Shown: positions 17,515 to 26,384 of the stretch, in pieces
How positions within the stretch are numbered: position 1 is the first letter of the stretch
How the letters are laid out: each line of letters starts with the position of its first letter
Source: JAEZBP01 sp963832725
GTDB taxonomy: Bacteria > Myxococcota_A > Polyangia > Polyangiales > Sandaracinaceae
DNA length: 64,000 nucleotides
Reading direction: 5' to 3'
Assembly (NCBI GenBank): GCA_963832725.1
Contig: CAWHVG010000005.1
Span: 1,736,001-1,800,000 of the forward strand
Notes under the pieces: generated by a model
The model's input: only the letters and a program-made list of their open reading frames with translations
What the model was told of the DNA's origin: nothing
The model's database searches: none
Program-made: the position numbers and the translations under genes

Positions 17515-18387
17515 TCAGGAACCGCTCTCGCAGATGAAGCGCTCGCTGTCGTCGCAGCTGGTGTCGTTCCAGCCACCCGGCGTGCCGTCGGGCGCGCCGG
17601 CGTCGGACCTCAGCTCGGCGCAGTCCTCGGCCCCGAAAAAGTTGTCCGGCTGGTCGGCGAGCCAGTTCGTATACCCGAGGGCGCTGCCATCGGCGGCCCA
17701 CACGAAGGTGCCCTCGGTGCTGTAGTCGTCACGGTCGGTGGCACCAATCCACCAGTTGCCGGAGTGATCGCTGTCGGCCCGCCTCTGTAGCCACATTTGT
17801 TCGTCGGCGTCGTCGATCGTGACGAGCGCGTAGCCGTGCATCACGCAGAAGTCGCGAGCCTGCGTCCACGAGCTGCGATCCCCGCCGCTGCCGCAGAAGA
17901 GGTAGGCATGCGACCCGTGCTCGCGGAACCTGCAAGGGCAGCCCGCGCCGTCGTCGATGTGCCCGTTGCAGTCGTCGTCCATCCCGTCGCACATCTCGGT
18001 GTGCGCGGGGCCCGCCTCCATGCACCCGAGCGAGCCAGCGTCGCAGACCATCGTCCCGTTCGCGCACATGTCGCTGTCGGGCCCGTCGCACGCGGCGCCG
18101 AGCATCGGGTCCTGGGCACCGTCCACGGTCGACGCGTCGCAATCGTTGTCGATTCCGTCGCAGATCTCGGTCGAGGGAACACAGCCGGGTCCGGTGTCGG
18201 GCATGGAGACCTGCGCGTCGCGTCCGGTCCCGGCGTCGGGCATGGAGACCTGCGCGTCGGCGCGCGGGGTGCCGGTGTCGGGCGGGACGCTGCCGTCGGA
18301 GCCCGCCGGGAGGATCGCCGTCCGATCGAGCGAGCAGCCGAGCGCGAGAAGCGACGCGAGGACCAACGATGATCGGGGAAAACGCAC
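17515..18387 (-). CDS. Lipoprotein with MopE-like Cys motif and C-type lectin domain
   Basis: GTG 18387 opens a lipoprotein signal (VRFPRSSLVLASLLALGC), 290 residues. A Pro/Asp/Ala-Gly linker with two near-copies of DAQVSMPD(A/T)G follows, then CDGIDNDCDASTVDG and CDGMDDDCNGHIDDG, the 'CDG-D-DC' motif of MopE-like metal-binding surface proteins, and then a C-type lectin fold: WTQARDFCVMHGYALVTIDDADEQ, NWWIGATD, WADGSALGYTNWLADQPDN and CAELR...WNDTSCDDSERFICE. The lectin Cys pairs and the WND element are intact. It is a predicted surface glycan- or particle-binding lipoprotein. A run-on reading to 18732 is rejected because the added residues lack protein character. Confidence 0.88.
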   Translation of the reverse strand: MRFPRSSLVLASLLALGCSLDRTAILPAGSDGSVPPDTGTPRADAQVSMPDAGTGRDAQVSMPDTGPGCVPSTEICDGIDNDCDASTVDGAQDPMLGAACDGPDSDMCANGTMVCDAGSLGCMEAGPAHTEMCDGMDDDCNGHIDDGAGCPCRFREHGSHAYLFCGSGGDRSSWTQARDFCVMHGYALVTIDDADEQMWLQRRADSDHSGNWWIGATDRDDYSTEGTFVWAADGSALGYTNWLADQPDNFFGAEDCAELRSDAGAPDGTPGGWNDTSCDDSERFICESGS

Positions 18388-18631
18388 GTCGGGCTCGAGA
18401 CTACCACCTCGCTCCACGCGATGCCGGGCGGGACATGGCGGCTGACGCGGGTGGTCACGCTTCGTCCCCGGCCTCACTCCTCGCCGTGCCGTCGGACGAT
18501 GCGCGGCACGGGCTTCTCGCGGAGCACGTCGGACTCTCGACTCGAGCCGGTCGGAGGCCTCACGCGTGGGGTCGAGCGCGACCCGCAGGGTGACCGCGCC
18601 TGCTGGCACGGCTCCCTGCGGGTGTCTCGCT

Positions 18632-20110
18632 TCAAGCTCGTGCGCTGCGCTCGCGCCGGGTCCCATCGCGCACGCCGCGCTCGACGCGCTCTCCGATGTG
18701 GCGGTCGATCTTGCGCCAGTACTCGAACGCACGCTGGAGCACCGGGGGGGACACGCCGTCGCGCAGGTGGCCTACGACGTTGTCGACCAAGCGTGCACGG
18801 GCCGCGTCGTCCATCACCTGTCGCACCAGCGTGCCCGCCTGGCCCCAGTCGTCGTCGTCCTTCCGCAACGTGTACGCGGCGCGGACGAACTCGCCGCTCG
18901 CCGACCACTTCTCCGTGTAGGGGTAGCGCGCTGGATCGGCGACCGGACCACCCTTGGAGTTGGGCGCGTACACGGGGTCCGAGACGTTGTCGACGCGCAT
19001 CGCGCCGTCCTTGCTGTAGCTGTGGACGGGGCACTGCGGCCGATTGACGGGAATCTGTTTGTAGTTGACACCCAGGCGCGCTCGGTGCGCGTCGGCGTAC
19101 GAGAAGATCCGCGCGAGCAGCATCTTGTCGGGGCTCGGTCCGGTGCCGGGGACCATGTTGTTCACCTCGAACGCAGCCTGCTCGATCTCGGTGTGGAAGT
19201 CGGCAGGGTTGCGGTCGAGTGTCAGGCGCCCGACTTCGTGCAGCGGATAGTCTTCGTGGGGCCACACCTTCGTCAGATCGAAGGGGTTGAAGCGGTAGGT
19301 CTCGGCATCCGCAAAGGGCATGATTTGCATCTTGAGCGTCCAACTCGGATGCTCGCCGCGCGCGATCGCCGTGAAGAGATCACGACGGTGGTAGTCGGCG
19401 TCCATACCCGCGAGCCGGTCGGCCTCCTGCTGAGTGAGGAAGTCGATGCCCTGGTCCGTCTTGAAGTGGTACTTGACCCAGAACCGCTCCCCCTTCGCGT
19501 TGGCCCACATGTACGTGTGACTCGAGTAGCCGTTCATGTGGCGCCACGTCTTCGGAATACCGCGGTCGCCCATGAGCCATGTCACCTGGTGGGCCGACTC
19601 GGGTGAGAGCGTCCAGAAGTCCCACTGCATGTCGTGGTCTCGCAAACCGTTGTCGGCACGGCGCTTCTGGGAGCGGATGAAATGCTGAAACTTCAGAGGG
19701 TCGCGCATGAAGAACACCGGAGTGTTGTTCCCGACCATGTCGAAGTTCCCTTCGCGTGTGTAGAACTTCATGGCGAAGCCGCGCGGATCACGCCAGGTGT
19801 CGGGGCTCCCGCGCTCGCCGGCGACGGTCGAGAAGCGCACCAGCACGTCCGTCTTGGTGCCGGGCTGGAACACCTGCGCTTTGGTATAGGCGCTGAGGTC
19901 CTTCGTGACCTCGAAGCGACCGAACGCGCCACCGCCTTTCGCGTGCGGCTGGCGTTCCGGGATGCGCTCCCGGTTGAAGTTCGCCATCTGCTCGATGAGG
20001 TAGTGGTCTTGGAGCAAGATCGGGCCGTCGGGACCGACGGTGATCGAGTGCTCCTGGCTCGGGACCGGAATCCCGGCGTCGGTGGTGGTCGGTTTGCGGT
20101 GGTTGGGCAA
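18632..20110 (-). CDS. katA: Monofunctional heme catalase
   Basis: A 492-residue small-subunit catalase that splits H2O2 to water and O2. Landmarks are in order: RERIPERQPHAKGGGAFGRFEVT with distal His56, FSTVAGERGSPDTWRDPRGFAMKFYT, GNFDMVGNNTPVFFMRDP with the catalytic Asn, and RIFSYADAHRARLG with the proximal heme-ligand Tyr338. The usual 'VVHAKGAGAFG' is QPHAKGGGAFG here. There is no signal peptide, so it is cytoplasmic. The ATG at 20110 is preceded by GGAGGA. It lies between a lectin lipoprotein and a BON lipoprotein on the same strand, each separated by over 100 bp. Confidence 0.95.
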   Translation of the reverse strand: MPNHRKPTTTDAGIPVPSQEHSITVGPDGPILLQDHYLIEQMANFNRERIPERQPHAKGGGAFGRFEVTKDLSAYTKAQVFQPGTKTDVLVRFSTVAGERGSPDTWRDPRGFAMKFYTREGNFDMVGNNTPVFFMRDPLKFQHFIRSQKRRADNGLRDHDMQWDFWTLSPESAHQVTWLMGDRGIPKTWRHMNGYSSHTYMWANAKGERFWVKYHFKTDQGIDFLTQQEADRLAGMDADYHRRDLFTAIARGEHPSWTLKMQIMPFADAETYRFNPFDLTKVWPHEDYPLHEVGRLTLDRNPADFHTEIEQAAFEVNNMVPGTGPSPDKMLLARIFSYADAHRARLGVNYKQIPVNRPQCPVHSYSKDGAMRVDNVSDPVYAPNSKGGPVADPARYPYTEKWSASGEFVRAAYTLRKDDDDWGQAGTLVRQVMDDAARARLVDNVVGHLRDGVSPPVLQRAFEYWRKIDRHIGERVERGVRDGTRRERSARA

Positions 20111-20215
20111 GGGGTCCTCCTCGTTGTCGCCCCCTGCCGTGGGAGGGGACGCGATAGCTGGGGCCTGCGGCGGCGCTCACAAGCGCGACTGGCCACGCCC
20201 GAGCCGGAAGCCCGG

Positions 20216-21739
20216 TCACGAGGGACGGCGGCTCGGCGCGTGCGTGACCTCGATGTCGTCGAGCACGGTGACGGCGCCGGCCTCGTGCGCCGCGCGGACG
20301 GCCTCCTGCTCGGCCCGCCAGTCGTCGACTTGGCCGCGCAGCATCACCTCACCGTTCGAGACCCGAACCTCAATCTGCTCCGCCGACACGTAGGGGTGCG
20401 ACGCGAGATGGGCGAGCACGTTCTGCTCCAGCGCCTCGTCGCTGATCGAGCTCGTCCGGGCCGGCGCCGAGAGCTGGTCGGCCACGCCGCGGATGCCGGG
20501 CACCTGCGAGACGGCCTGCGAGGCGAGGCTGTCCTCGTAGGGCGAGCGCACGCTGCCGGTGAGCGTGGCCACGCCGCCCTTCACCTCGACATCAATCTCG
20601 TCGGGGTCCAGCGCCGCGGAGCGGGAGAGCGCACGACGCGCCGCTCGCTCCAGCGCACGATCCGGCGGCCCGGCCTGGATCCCCAGACGGTTCTGGACGC
20701 GCCAGACGCCGCGCACCGTGTCCGCCGTCTCGCCGGCCGCGTCGCGCGCCGCCATGCTCGAGACCACGCCCCACAACGTCACGATGCCTTCGCTGACGTG
20801 GACGTGGACCGCGCGGCCGACCAGGCGAGGGTCGCGATCCAGGCCCGCCTTCACGGCGGTCTTGATCTCGGCGTCGTCCGGGTAGCGATAGTCGTCTGGA
20901 GGCCGCCGGAGCGTCGGAGCCAGCTCCGGGTCCACGTCCAGAAGCCGCGCGTCCACCTGGCGCACGCCGACCACGTGCGCGTCCTCGATGGCCCGCCGCT
21001 TGGCCGCCGCGGTCGGCTGCACGCCGCTCAAGGTGACGATGCCGTCGTCGACCTCCTCCCGCACCAGCCACTCGTCGACCCAGCGGTCGTTCCGGAGCGC
21101 GCCGCGCACGTCCTCGAGGATCGCTTCGTCGCCGCGCGCGTGCCGCTGCACCTCGAGCTGGTCGACCACCCGCCGCACGCCGCGCACCGCGCGCGCCGCC
21201 CGCTCTGCCAGGATCTTCTGCTCGAACGAGCCCACCTCGCCTCGCAGCGTGGCCACGCCCTCGAGCACGTTCACCGTGAGCCCGCCGACGCGGGTGGCGG
21301 GATCGACGCGAAGCGCCGCGCGGACGTCGTGCGCGATGGCGTCGTCGGGCCAATCGTCGCCGGGCACGTCCATGCGATCGACGACGGCCTTCACGCCCTG
21401 CACCATCTCGGCGCGGGCCATGGCCGCGTCGGCCATCAAGAGGTTGAGGACCCGCCCGCGCAGCTCGACCACGCCGTCGTCCACGTCCACCTCGAGCATG
21501 CCCGCGTCGACGGCCGGGTCTGCCTCCAGCTCGCGCTCCACCGCCCGCGCGATGCGGACGTCGGGCGGCACCGTCTGCAAGGGCTGCTCGCCACCCGCGG
21601 CCGGACTGGGAACGCGAGCGACATGCGCCTCCGCCTGCGTGCTCGTGGCGGCGCCGTGTCCGCACGCGAAGAGCGAGAGCGAGGAGACCAAAGTGACGAC
21701 GCGAGACCGCCACGATCGAGGTTGCCAGCGAGCGTTCAT
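20216..21739 (-). CDS. Lipoprotein with six tandem BON domains
   Basis: ATG 21739 leads into a signal ending SSLSLFACG (lipobox-like, Cys at about residue 25); 507 residues. Six BON modules of about 65 residues follow. Each runs helix-strand-strand-helix with the signature 'V-x-(V/I)-x-x-G-x-V-x-L-x-G-x-V' and ends 'V-x-G-V-x-x-V-x-D-x-(L/M)': for example DDGVVELRGRVLNL, LEGVATLRGEVGS, DDGIVTLSGVQP, SEGIVTLWGVVSS, KGGVATLTGSVRS, SNGEVMLRGQVDD. BON proteins (OsmY and the like) are periplasmic or envelope-associated and bind phospholipid surfaces. Most have one to three modules, so six is long. An upstream in-frame extension to 21898 is Arg-rich and rejected. Confidence 0.9.
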   Translation of the reverse strand: MNARWQPRSWRSRVVTLVSSLSLFACGHGAATSTQAEAHVARVPSPAAGGEQPLQTVPPDVRIARAVERELEADPAVDAGMLEVDVDDGVVELRGRVLNLLMADAAMARAEMVQGVKAVVDRMDVPGDDWPDDAIAHDVRAALRVDPATRVGGLTVNVLEGVATLRGEVGSFEQKILAERAARAVRGVRRVVDQLEVQRHARGDEAILEDVRGALRNDRWVDEWLVREEVDDGIVTLSGVQPTAAAKRRAIEDAHVVGVRQVDARLLDVDPELAPTLRRPPDDYRYPDDAEIKTAVKAGLDRDPRLVGRAVHVHVSEGIVTLWGVVSSMAARDAAGETADTVRGVWRVQNRLGIQAGPPDRALERAARRALSRSAALDPDEIDVEVKGGVATLTGSVRSPYEDSLASQAVSQVPGIRGVADQLSAPARTSSISDEALEQNVLAHLASHPYVSAEQIEVRVSNGEVMLRGQVDDWRAEQEAVRAAHEAGAVTVLDDIEVTHAPSRRPS

Positions 21740-21945
21740 CACGAGGCGGTGCTGCAACGGCGATGCCGGCGCGCGCGACGCGTCACGGCCTCGGGACCTG
21801 CGAAGCCGCGACGCCGACCCCATGCGTCGAAATCGACGGGCGGTGGGCGTCGGGAGGCATCGGGCCACGTCCCGCGGGGGAGGTCTTCGCGCCCCCATGC
21901 GGCGTGAAGACCCGTCGCACTCCGGTCGCGCAGCGAGCGCGGTGC

Positions 21946-23325
21946 TCAGGGGACGGCGGGCCCTCGCGCCTCGCGCACGCGGCGCTCGAGGTCCGCGATG
22001 TCGCCGTTGCCCGGATCGTAGAGCCGCGCTCGGGCGACCGCCCGGGCCGCGCCGTCCGCGTCGCCGTTCGCCAAGCGCTCGTTCGCCAAATCGACCTGGT
22101 CCTTGGCCGCTTCCTCGCGGTCGAACGCCGACATCGAGGCGAGGCCGGCGTCCTCCTCTTCGGGCTCGGCGGCTGCCGCGTCCGGCCCGGCCGGCTCGGC
22201 CGTCCCCGCGTCCGGCTCGGCCGGGACCACCACCACCGCGCTCGCATCCGCTTCGGCCGTCGTCGACCCCGCGTCCGGCGCCGCCGCGATCGCGCCCATG
22301 TCCGTATCTTCCGCGTCGTTCGTCCCCACATCGCCGCCGAGCTCGCCGAGCGCGATCACCAGCGCGATCCCGATGGCCAACCCGCCGGCCAGCACCAGCA
22401 GGAAAGGCATGCTGCTCGGCTTCTCGGCCCGCATCGGCTCCGGGGTCGGGAGCGGGTGGGCGCCGGTCGGATCGTCCTCCAGCACGCCGGCCGCCACGTA
22501 GGCCGACCGCAGCGCCTCGACGAGCTCGCCCGCCGAGCCGTAGCGCGCGTCTGCGTCCTTCACGAGGCCGCGCATCAGCACGCGGTCGACCTCCTTCGGA
22601 ACTCGCGCCTCGGGCGCCACCGCGCTCGGCGGCTGCACTTCGTCGTGCACCACGTGGTGGGCCACGCTGATCGCGTCGTCGCCCGGAAACGCGCGCACGG
22701 CCGTCACCGCCTCGTAGAGCACGGCGGCGAACGAGAAGAGATCGCTGTGCGGCCCGTAGCGCGCCGACTCCAGCGTCTCCGGCGCCGCGTAACAGGGCGT
22801 ACCGAGGAACTGCCCTTCCTTGGTCAGCGCGGCGTCCGGCACCCGCGCCACGCCGAAGTCGGCGAGCTTCGCGTCGCCCACCGGATTGACCAGGATGTTG
22901 TCCGGCTTGATGTCGCGGTGGATCACGCCCGCCGCGTGCGCCGTGTCGAGCGCCGCCGCGAGCTGACGGCCGAGCCGGATCACGTCCGCCGGCATGAGCC
23001 GACCGCGGCTGCGCAGGATGTGCTTGAGCGTCGAGCCGGCGACGTACTCGAACACCAAGTAGGGCCCGACGTCCGGATCCTCGCCGACGTCGTAGACCGC
23101 GACGATCGAGGGGTGGCTGAGCCGCGCCGCCGCCCGCGCCTCGTTCTTGAAGCGCTCGAGGAAGATGGCGAGCCGCTTCTCCTCGAGATCGAGGTCGCGC
23201 ACCGTCTTGATCGCCACCGCGCGGTGGAGCTCCGGGTCGCGGCCGAGATAGACCGATCCCATCGCACCCTGCCCGAGCAGGCGCTCGACGTCGTACCGGC
23301 CGATCCGCGTGGGTACTCCGTTCAC
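21946..23325 (-). CDS. PknB-type serine/threonine protein kinase with one membrane helix
   Basis: A 459-residue protein. The kinase domain (residues ~10-275) has all key elements: glycine loop LGQGAMGSVYLG, ATP Lys40 in AIK, HRDIKPDN with catalytic Asp138, DFG at 156-158, GTPCYAAPE and the HSDLFSFAAVLYE helix. A short linker is followed by a membrane helix (residues ~307-328), then an Asp/Ala/Gly/Glu-rich spacer. The C-terminal end is an amphipathic TPR-like pair (KDQVDLANERLANGDADGAARAVARARLYDPGN). It is a transmembrane signalling kinase whose outer part lacks PASTA repeats. Substrates are unknown. It lies 26 bp downstream of pyruvate kinase (plus the gap), on the same strand. Confidence 0.93.
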   Translation of the reverse strand: MNGVPTRIGRYDVERLLGQGAMGSVYLGRDPELHRAVAIKTVRDLDLEEKRLAIFLERFKNEARAAARLSHPSIVAVYDVGEDPDVGPYLVFEYVAGSTLKHILRSRGRLMPADVIRLGRQLAAALDTAHAAGVIHRDIKPDNILVNPVGDAKLADFGVARVPDAALTKEGQFLGTPCYAAPETLESARYGPHSDLFSFAAVLYEAVTAVRAFPGDDAISVAHHVVHDEVQPPSAVAPEARVPKEVDRVLMRGLVKDADARYGSAGELVEALRSAYVAAGVLEDDPTGAHPLPTPEPMRAEKPSSMPFLLVLAGGLAIGIALVIALGELGGDVGTNDAEDTDMGAIAAAPDAGSTTAEADASAVVVVPAEPDAGTAEPAGPDAAAAEPEEEDAGLASMSAFDREEAAKDQVDLANERLANGDADGAARAVARARLYDPGNGDIADLERRVREARGPAVP

Positions 23326-23350
23326 GCGGGATCCTGGAGGTGGAACACGC

Positions 23351-24760
23351 TCACAGCTGGTGGAGCTTGATCGTGTTCGTCCCGACCGACGGAGGCCAGC
23401 CCATCACGATCGCGACCGAGTCGCCGTGGGCGCAGATCTTCTCGCGGACGAGCAGACCCGACGCCAGCCGCAACGCCTCTTCCAGCGTGTCCGGCGGGAT
23501 CTCCACCCGCGGCGCGACGCCCCACTCCAGCGCCAGCCGGTTGGCGATCTCCTGGCGCGGGGTGATGGCGACGATCATCGCGCGCGGCCGGTACTCGCTC
23601 AGGAGCCGCGCCGTGCGGCCGTCGCGCGTGAAGGTGACCAGCGACGTCAGCGGCAGCGCGTAGGAGAGCATGGCGGCGGCGCGCGCGGCCGCGTCGGTGA
23701 AGCCCCAGCGGTGCCGACCGAGCAGGCTAGGCCCCGTCTCGGCGCCGAGCGCCTCGCTCAGCCACTCGGCCTCCACCTCGCGGACGATGGCGTCCATCAT
23801 CGCCACAGACTCGATCGGGTAGCGTCCCGCCGCCGTCTCGGCGCTGAGCATGACCGCGTCCGTTCCGTCGATGACGGCGTTGGCCACGTCGGCCGCTTCC
23901 GCGCGTGTCGGCCGCGGGTTGCGGATCATCGAATCGAGCATCTGGGTGGCCGTGATGACCAGCTTCCCTCGCTGGTTCACCGCCCGGATGATGCGCTTCT
24001 GGATCAGCGGGACCTTCTCCGGCCCGACCTCCACACCGAGGTCGCCGCGGGCCACCATCGCGCCGTCGGCCGTGTCGCAGATGGCCTCGAGGTTGTCGAT
24101 CGCCTCCGGCTTCTCCAGCTTGGCGATGACCGGCGTGCCCTTGGCCAGCGTCTGGGCCTGGACGACGTCGTCGGCCGTGCGAACGAAGCTCAGCGCCAGG
24201 TAGTCGACCTTCAGATGATCGACAGCGAACGCGAGATCCACCCAATCCTTGTCGGTCAGCGCCGGCGTGGAGAGCTTGGCGCCGGGCACGTTGAGGCCCT
24301 TGCGGTCGCTGAGCGTGCCGCCGACCTCGACCTCGGTGACGACGTCGTCGTCGGTCGTCTCGACGACGCGCAGTCGGAGCAGGCCGTCGTCGAGGAGGAT
24401 GTGATCGCCGGGCACGACGTCGTGCGCGAGCGGCGGGTAGGAATGCGAGACCTGGGTCTCGTCCCCCGGCACGTCGCGGTTGGTCAGCGTGAAGCGCGCG
24501 CCCTCTCTCAGCTCGATCGGCCCATTCGGGAACTTCCCGACGCGCATCTTCGGACCGCAGAGGTCCGCCAGGATGGCGATCGGCCGGCGCGCCTTGGAAG
24601 CCGCCTCCCGCACCAGCGCAGCGGTCCGCGCGTGGTCCTCGTGGGTGCCGTGCGAGAAATTGAGGCGCGCACAGTCCATGCCCGCCTCCACCAGCGCCGC
24701 GATCATCTCCGGCGAGGAGCTCGCGGGACCGAGCGTGCACACAATCTTGGCCCGTCGCAT
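23351..24760 (-). CDS. pyk: Pyruvate kinase
   Basis: From ATG 24760 (MRRAKIVCTLGPASSSPEMI) a 469-residue enzyme converting phosphoenolpyruvate and ADP to pyruvate and ATP. The family signatures are complete: CARLNFSHGTHEDH, GPKMRVG, TPVIAKLEKPEAIDNL (catalytic Lys), MVARGDLGVEVGPEKVPLIQK (metal Glu/Asp), ITATQMLDSMI, PTRAEAADVANAVIDGTDAVMLSAETAAGRYP, and the C-terminal domain ending VGTNTIKLHQL. Cytoplasmic, glycolysis. The start is fixed by the conserved KIVCTLGP. It is followed on the same strand by the Ser/Thr kinase gene at 26 bp, so co-transcription is possible. Confidence 0.97.
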   Translation of the reverse strand: MRRAKIVCTLGPASSSPEMIAALVEAGMDCARLNFSHGTHEDHARTAALVREAASKARRPIAILADLCGPKMRVGKFPNGPIELREGARFTLTNRDVPGDETQVSHSYPPLAHDVVPGDHILLDDGLLRLRVVETTDDDVVTEVEVGGTLSDRKGLNVPGAKLSTPALTDKDWVDLAFAVDHLKVDYLALSFVRTADDVVQAQTLAKGTPVIAKLEKPEAIDNLEAICDTADGAMVARGDLGVEVGPEKVPLIQKRIIRAVNQRGKLVITATQMLDSMIRNPRPTRAEAADVANAVIDGTDAVMLSAETAAGRYPIESVAMMDAIVREVEAEWLSEALGAETGPSLLGRHRWGFTDAAARAAAMLSYALPLTSLVTFTRDGRTARLLSEYRPRAMIVAITPRQEIANRLALEWGVAPRVEIPPDTLEEALRLASGLLVREKICAHGDSVAIVMGWPPSVGTNTIKLHQL

Positions 24761-24860
24761 GGGGCACTTGTAATCGCGCGGGCGGCGGACGTCGAGAGGC
24801 ACGCGTCCCGGCTTGCGGCCGATTGGCCAGAACCGGGCCAGTCGTGCCAGGCTGCCGCGC

Positions 24861-25637
24861 ATGCGGTCCCCCAAGTCGTTCCTCGTGGCGGCCCTCGCCG
24901 TCGCCCTGAGCGCGTGCGTGTACCCCCACCGTGGCACCTCCCTCACGACCGTCCAGCGCCCCAGCACCGGCACGTTCACCGCCCCCGCCGACATCTGGCA
25001 GCTGACCATCGTCGAAGCGCAGATCACGCCGCGCAAGAACGGGGATCTGTCCTGGGACGACAACGGCGGCCTGCCCAATCCCTTCGTGCGCGTCTACCGA
25101 GGCGAGGAGATGGTCTTCGAGACGCCCGTGCTCAACGACACGCTGGCGCCCGAGTGGAACCTCACGCTCCCCCGCAACGTCCACATTCCGCGGGAAGCGG
25201 CGATGCGCTTCGAGGTGTGGGATCGGGACACGGTCGGTGACAATCCGGTCGGCCAGTTCCACTCCAGCGGGCTTCCGCCCAACGCGGAGCCGGACGCGGA
25301 CGCGCGGCTGATGATGGAGGGGGGCAACTACCTCACCATCCGCGTGAGCGCGCCGCGACCCCACCGCGGGGTCGGCATCGACGACTACGAGCTCCAACCC
25401 GACGCGCTGGTGGTGCACCGGGTGCTGGCCTACTCGCCGGCCGACCGCGCCAGCATCGTGCCCGGCGACGCGATCGTGGCCATCGGCGGACGCCGCGTGT
25501 CGGCGATGAACGACGCGCAAGCGGCCAGCGCGCTCTCGATGGCCGGTCACCGGCGCACGACGCTCACCGTCAAGAACCGTGACGGTCGCGAGCGCGAGGT
25601 CGAGGTCGACGGCGGCTTCGTGTGGCTCACCATGTGA
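24861..25637 (+). CDS. Lipoprotein combining a C2-like domain with a PDZ domain
   Basis: From ATG 24861: signal MRSPKSFLVAALAVALSAC with lipobox LSAC, 258 residues. Residues ~45-150 look like a C2 beta-sandwich: WQLTIVEAQITPRKNGDLSWDD...PNPFVRVYRGEEMVFETPVLNDTLAPEWN and MRFEVWDRDTVGDNPVGQF, with Asp residues where C2 domains bind calcium. Residues ~170-258 form a PDZ domain (HRVLAYSPADRASIVPGDAIVAIGGRRVSAMNDAQAASAL...TTLTVKNRDGREREVEV). C2 plus PDZ in one outer-envelope lipoprotein suggests Ca-dependent membrane contact together with peptide binding. There is no protease domain. Divergent from pyk, 100 bp apart. Confidence 0.83.
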   Translation: MRSPKSFLVAALAVALSACVYPHRGTSLTTVQRPSTGTFTAPADIWQLTIVEAQITPRKNGDLSWDDNGGLPNPFVRVYRGEEMVFETPVLNDTLAPEWNLTLPRNVHIPREAAMRFEVWDRDTVGDNPVGQFHSSGLPPNAEPDADARLMMEGGNYLTIRVSAPRPHRGVGIDDYELQPDALVVHRVLAYSPADRASIVPGDAIVAIGGRRVSAMNDAQAASALSMAGHRRTTLTVKNRDGREREVEVDGGFVWLTM

Positions 25638-25771
25638 GCCTCGAGGAGCTCTACCCGCGAGCCCGCCGTCGCACTTGGGTCGCCGCGCGCGACGGCCATG
25701 GAGACCCGTCGGGACACGAAACGCGTCCTCCGGCCCTTCCGGCGCGAAGGGTGATAGCGTCACCGCGCGCG

Positions 25772-26380
25772 ATGCACGGCGGGCCGAAGCTGTCGAAGGC
25801 GATCGGGTGGGCGCTCTCGCTCACTCTGCTCCTCGCGCCCCGAGCGGCCGCGGCGCAGGGCTGGGACGCGAAGATCTCCAGCCGGCTCACGCTGGGCGGC
25901 GGCGCGTACGTGGCCGAGCAGACACCCTCGCCCTGGCCTCTCTTCGAGCTCGGGCTGCGGAGCGACGTGCTCTTCGGCGAGGCGCGCCCGGCGCGCGTCC
26001 GCTTCGGCCCGGCGCTGGACTTCCGGAGCGAGGACTTCCGCACCTTCGAGGTCGCCGGCGGCCTGGCGGTGCTCCTCCCGGTCGATCGGGGCTTCGCGTT
26101 CACGCTGACCGGCGGCGGCGGCTGGGGCGCGCGCCCGCAGGGCCGAGACGGACCGCTCGCGCTCGGCGTCATCGCCTTCGGCTGGCGCCCCTACGACTAC
26201 TTCAGCGCCTACGCGTGGGGCATCGACGGCTACGTCAGCACCCGCGTGCAGCTGAACGAGCCGCGCGTCTGGGAGATCACGGTCGGCGTCGAAGTGGACT
26301 GCGGAATCCTCTTCGCCATCCCCTTCATGTTCCTCTACGAGCTCGCCCACGGGCACGACCCCGACGAGCCGGCGCGGTGA
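25772..26380 (+). CDS. Exported beta-rich protein, possible outer-membrane barrel
   Basis: ATG 25772 opens a standard signal peptide (AIGWALSLTLLLAPRAAAAQG), 202 residues. The mature chain alternates hydrophobic and polar residues with many Gly and aromatic positions (SRLTLGGGAYVAEQT, FELGLRSDVLF, VRFGPALDFRSEDFRTFEVAGGLAVLL, FAFTLTGGGGWG, WGIDGYVSTRVQLNE, WEITVGVEVD), which fits an eight-strand outer-membrane barrel or a similar sandwich. It ends in a hydrophobic strand rather than a terminal Phe. No family recognised. It follows the C2-PDZ gene by 134 bp on the same strand. Confidence 0.7.
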   Translation: MHGGPKLSKAIGWALSLTLLLAPRAAAAQGWDAKISSRLTLGGGAYVAEQTPSPWPLFELGLRSDVLFGEARPARVRFGPALDFRSEDFRTFEVAGGLAVLLPVDRGFAFTLTGGGGWGARPQGRDGPLALGVIAFGWRPYDYFSAYAWGIDGYVSTRVQLNEPRVWEITVGVEVDCGILFAIPFMFLYELAHGHDPDEPAR

Positions 26381-26384
26381 GCAG

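Noticed and set aside
19634..21907. A 757-codon plus-strand gene opposite catalase and the BON protein
   Set aside because: Both minus-strand genes are unmistakable; the frame is a shadow.
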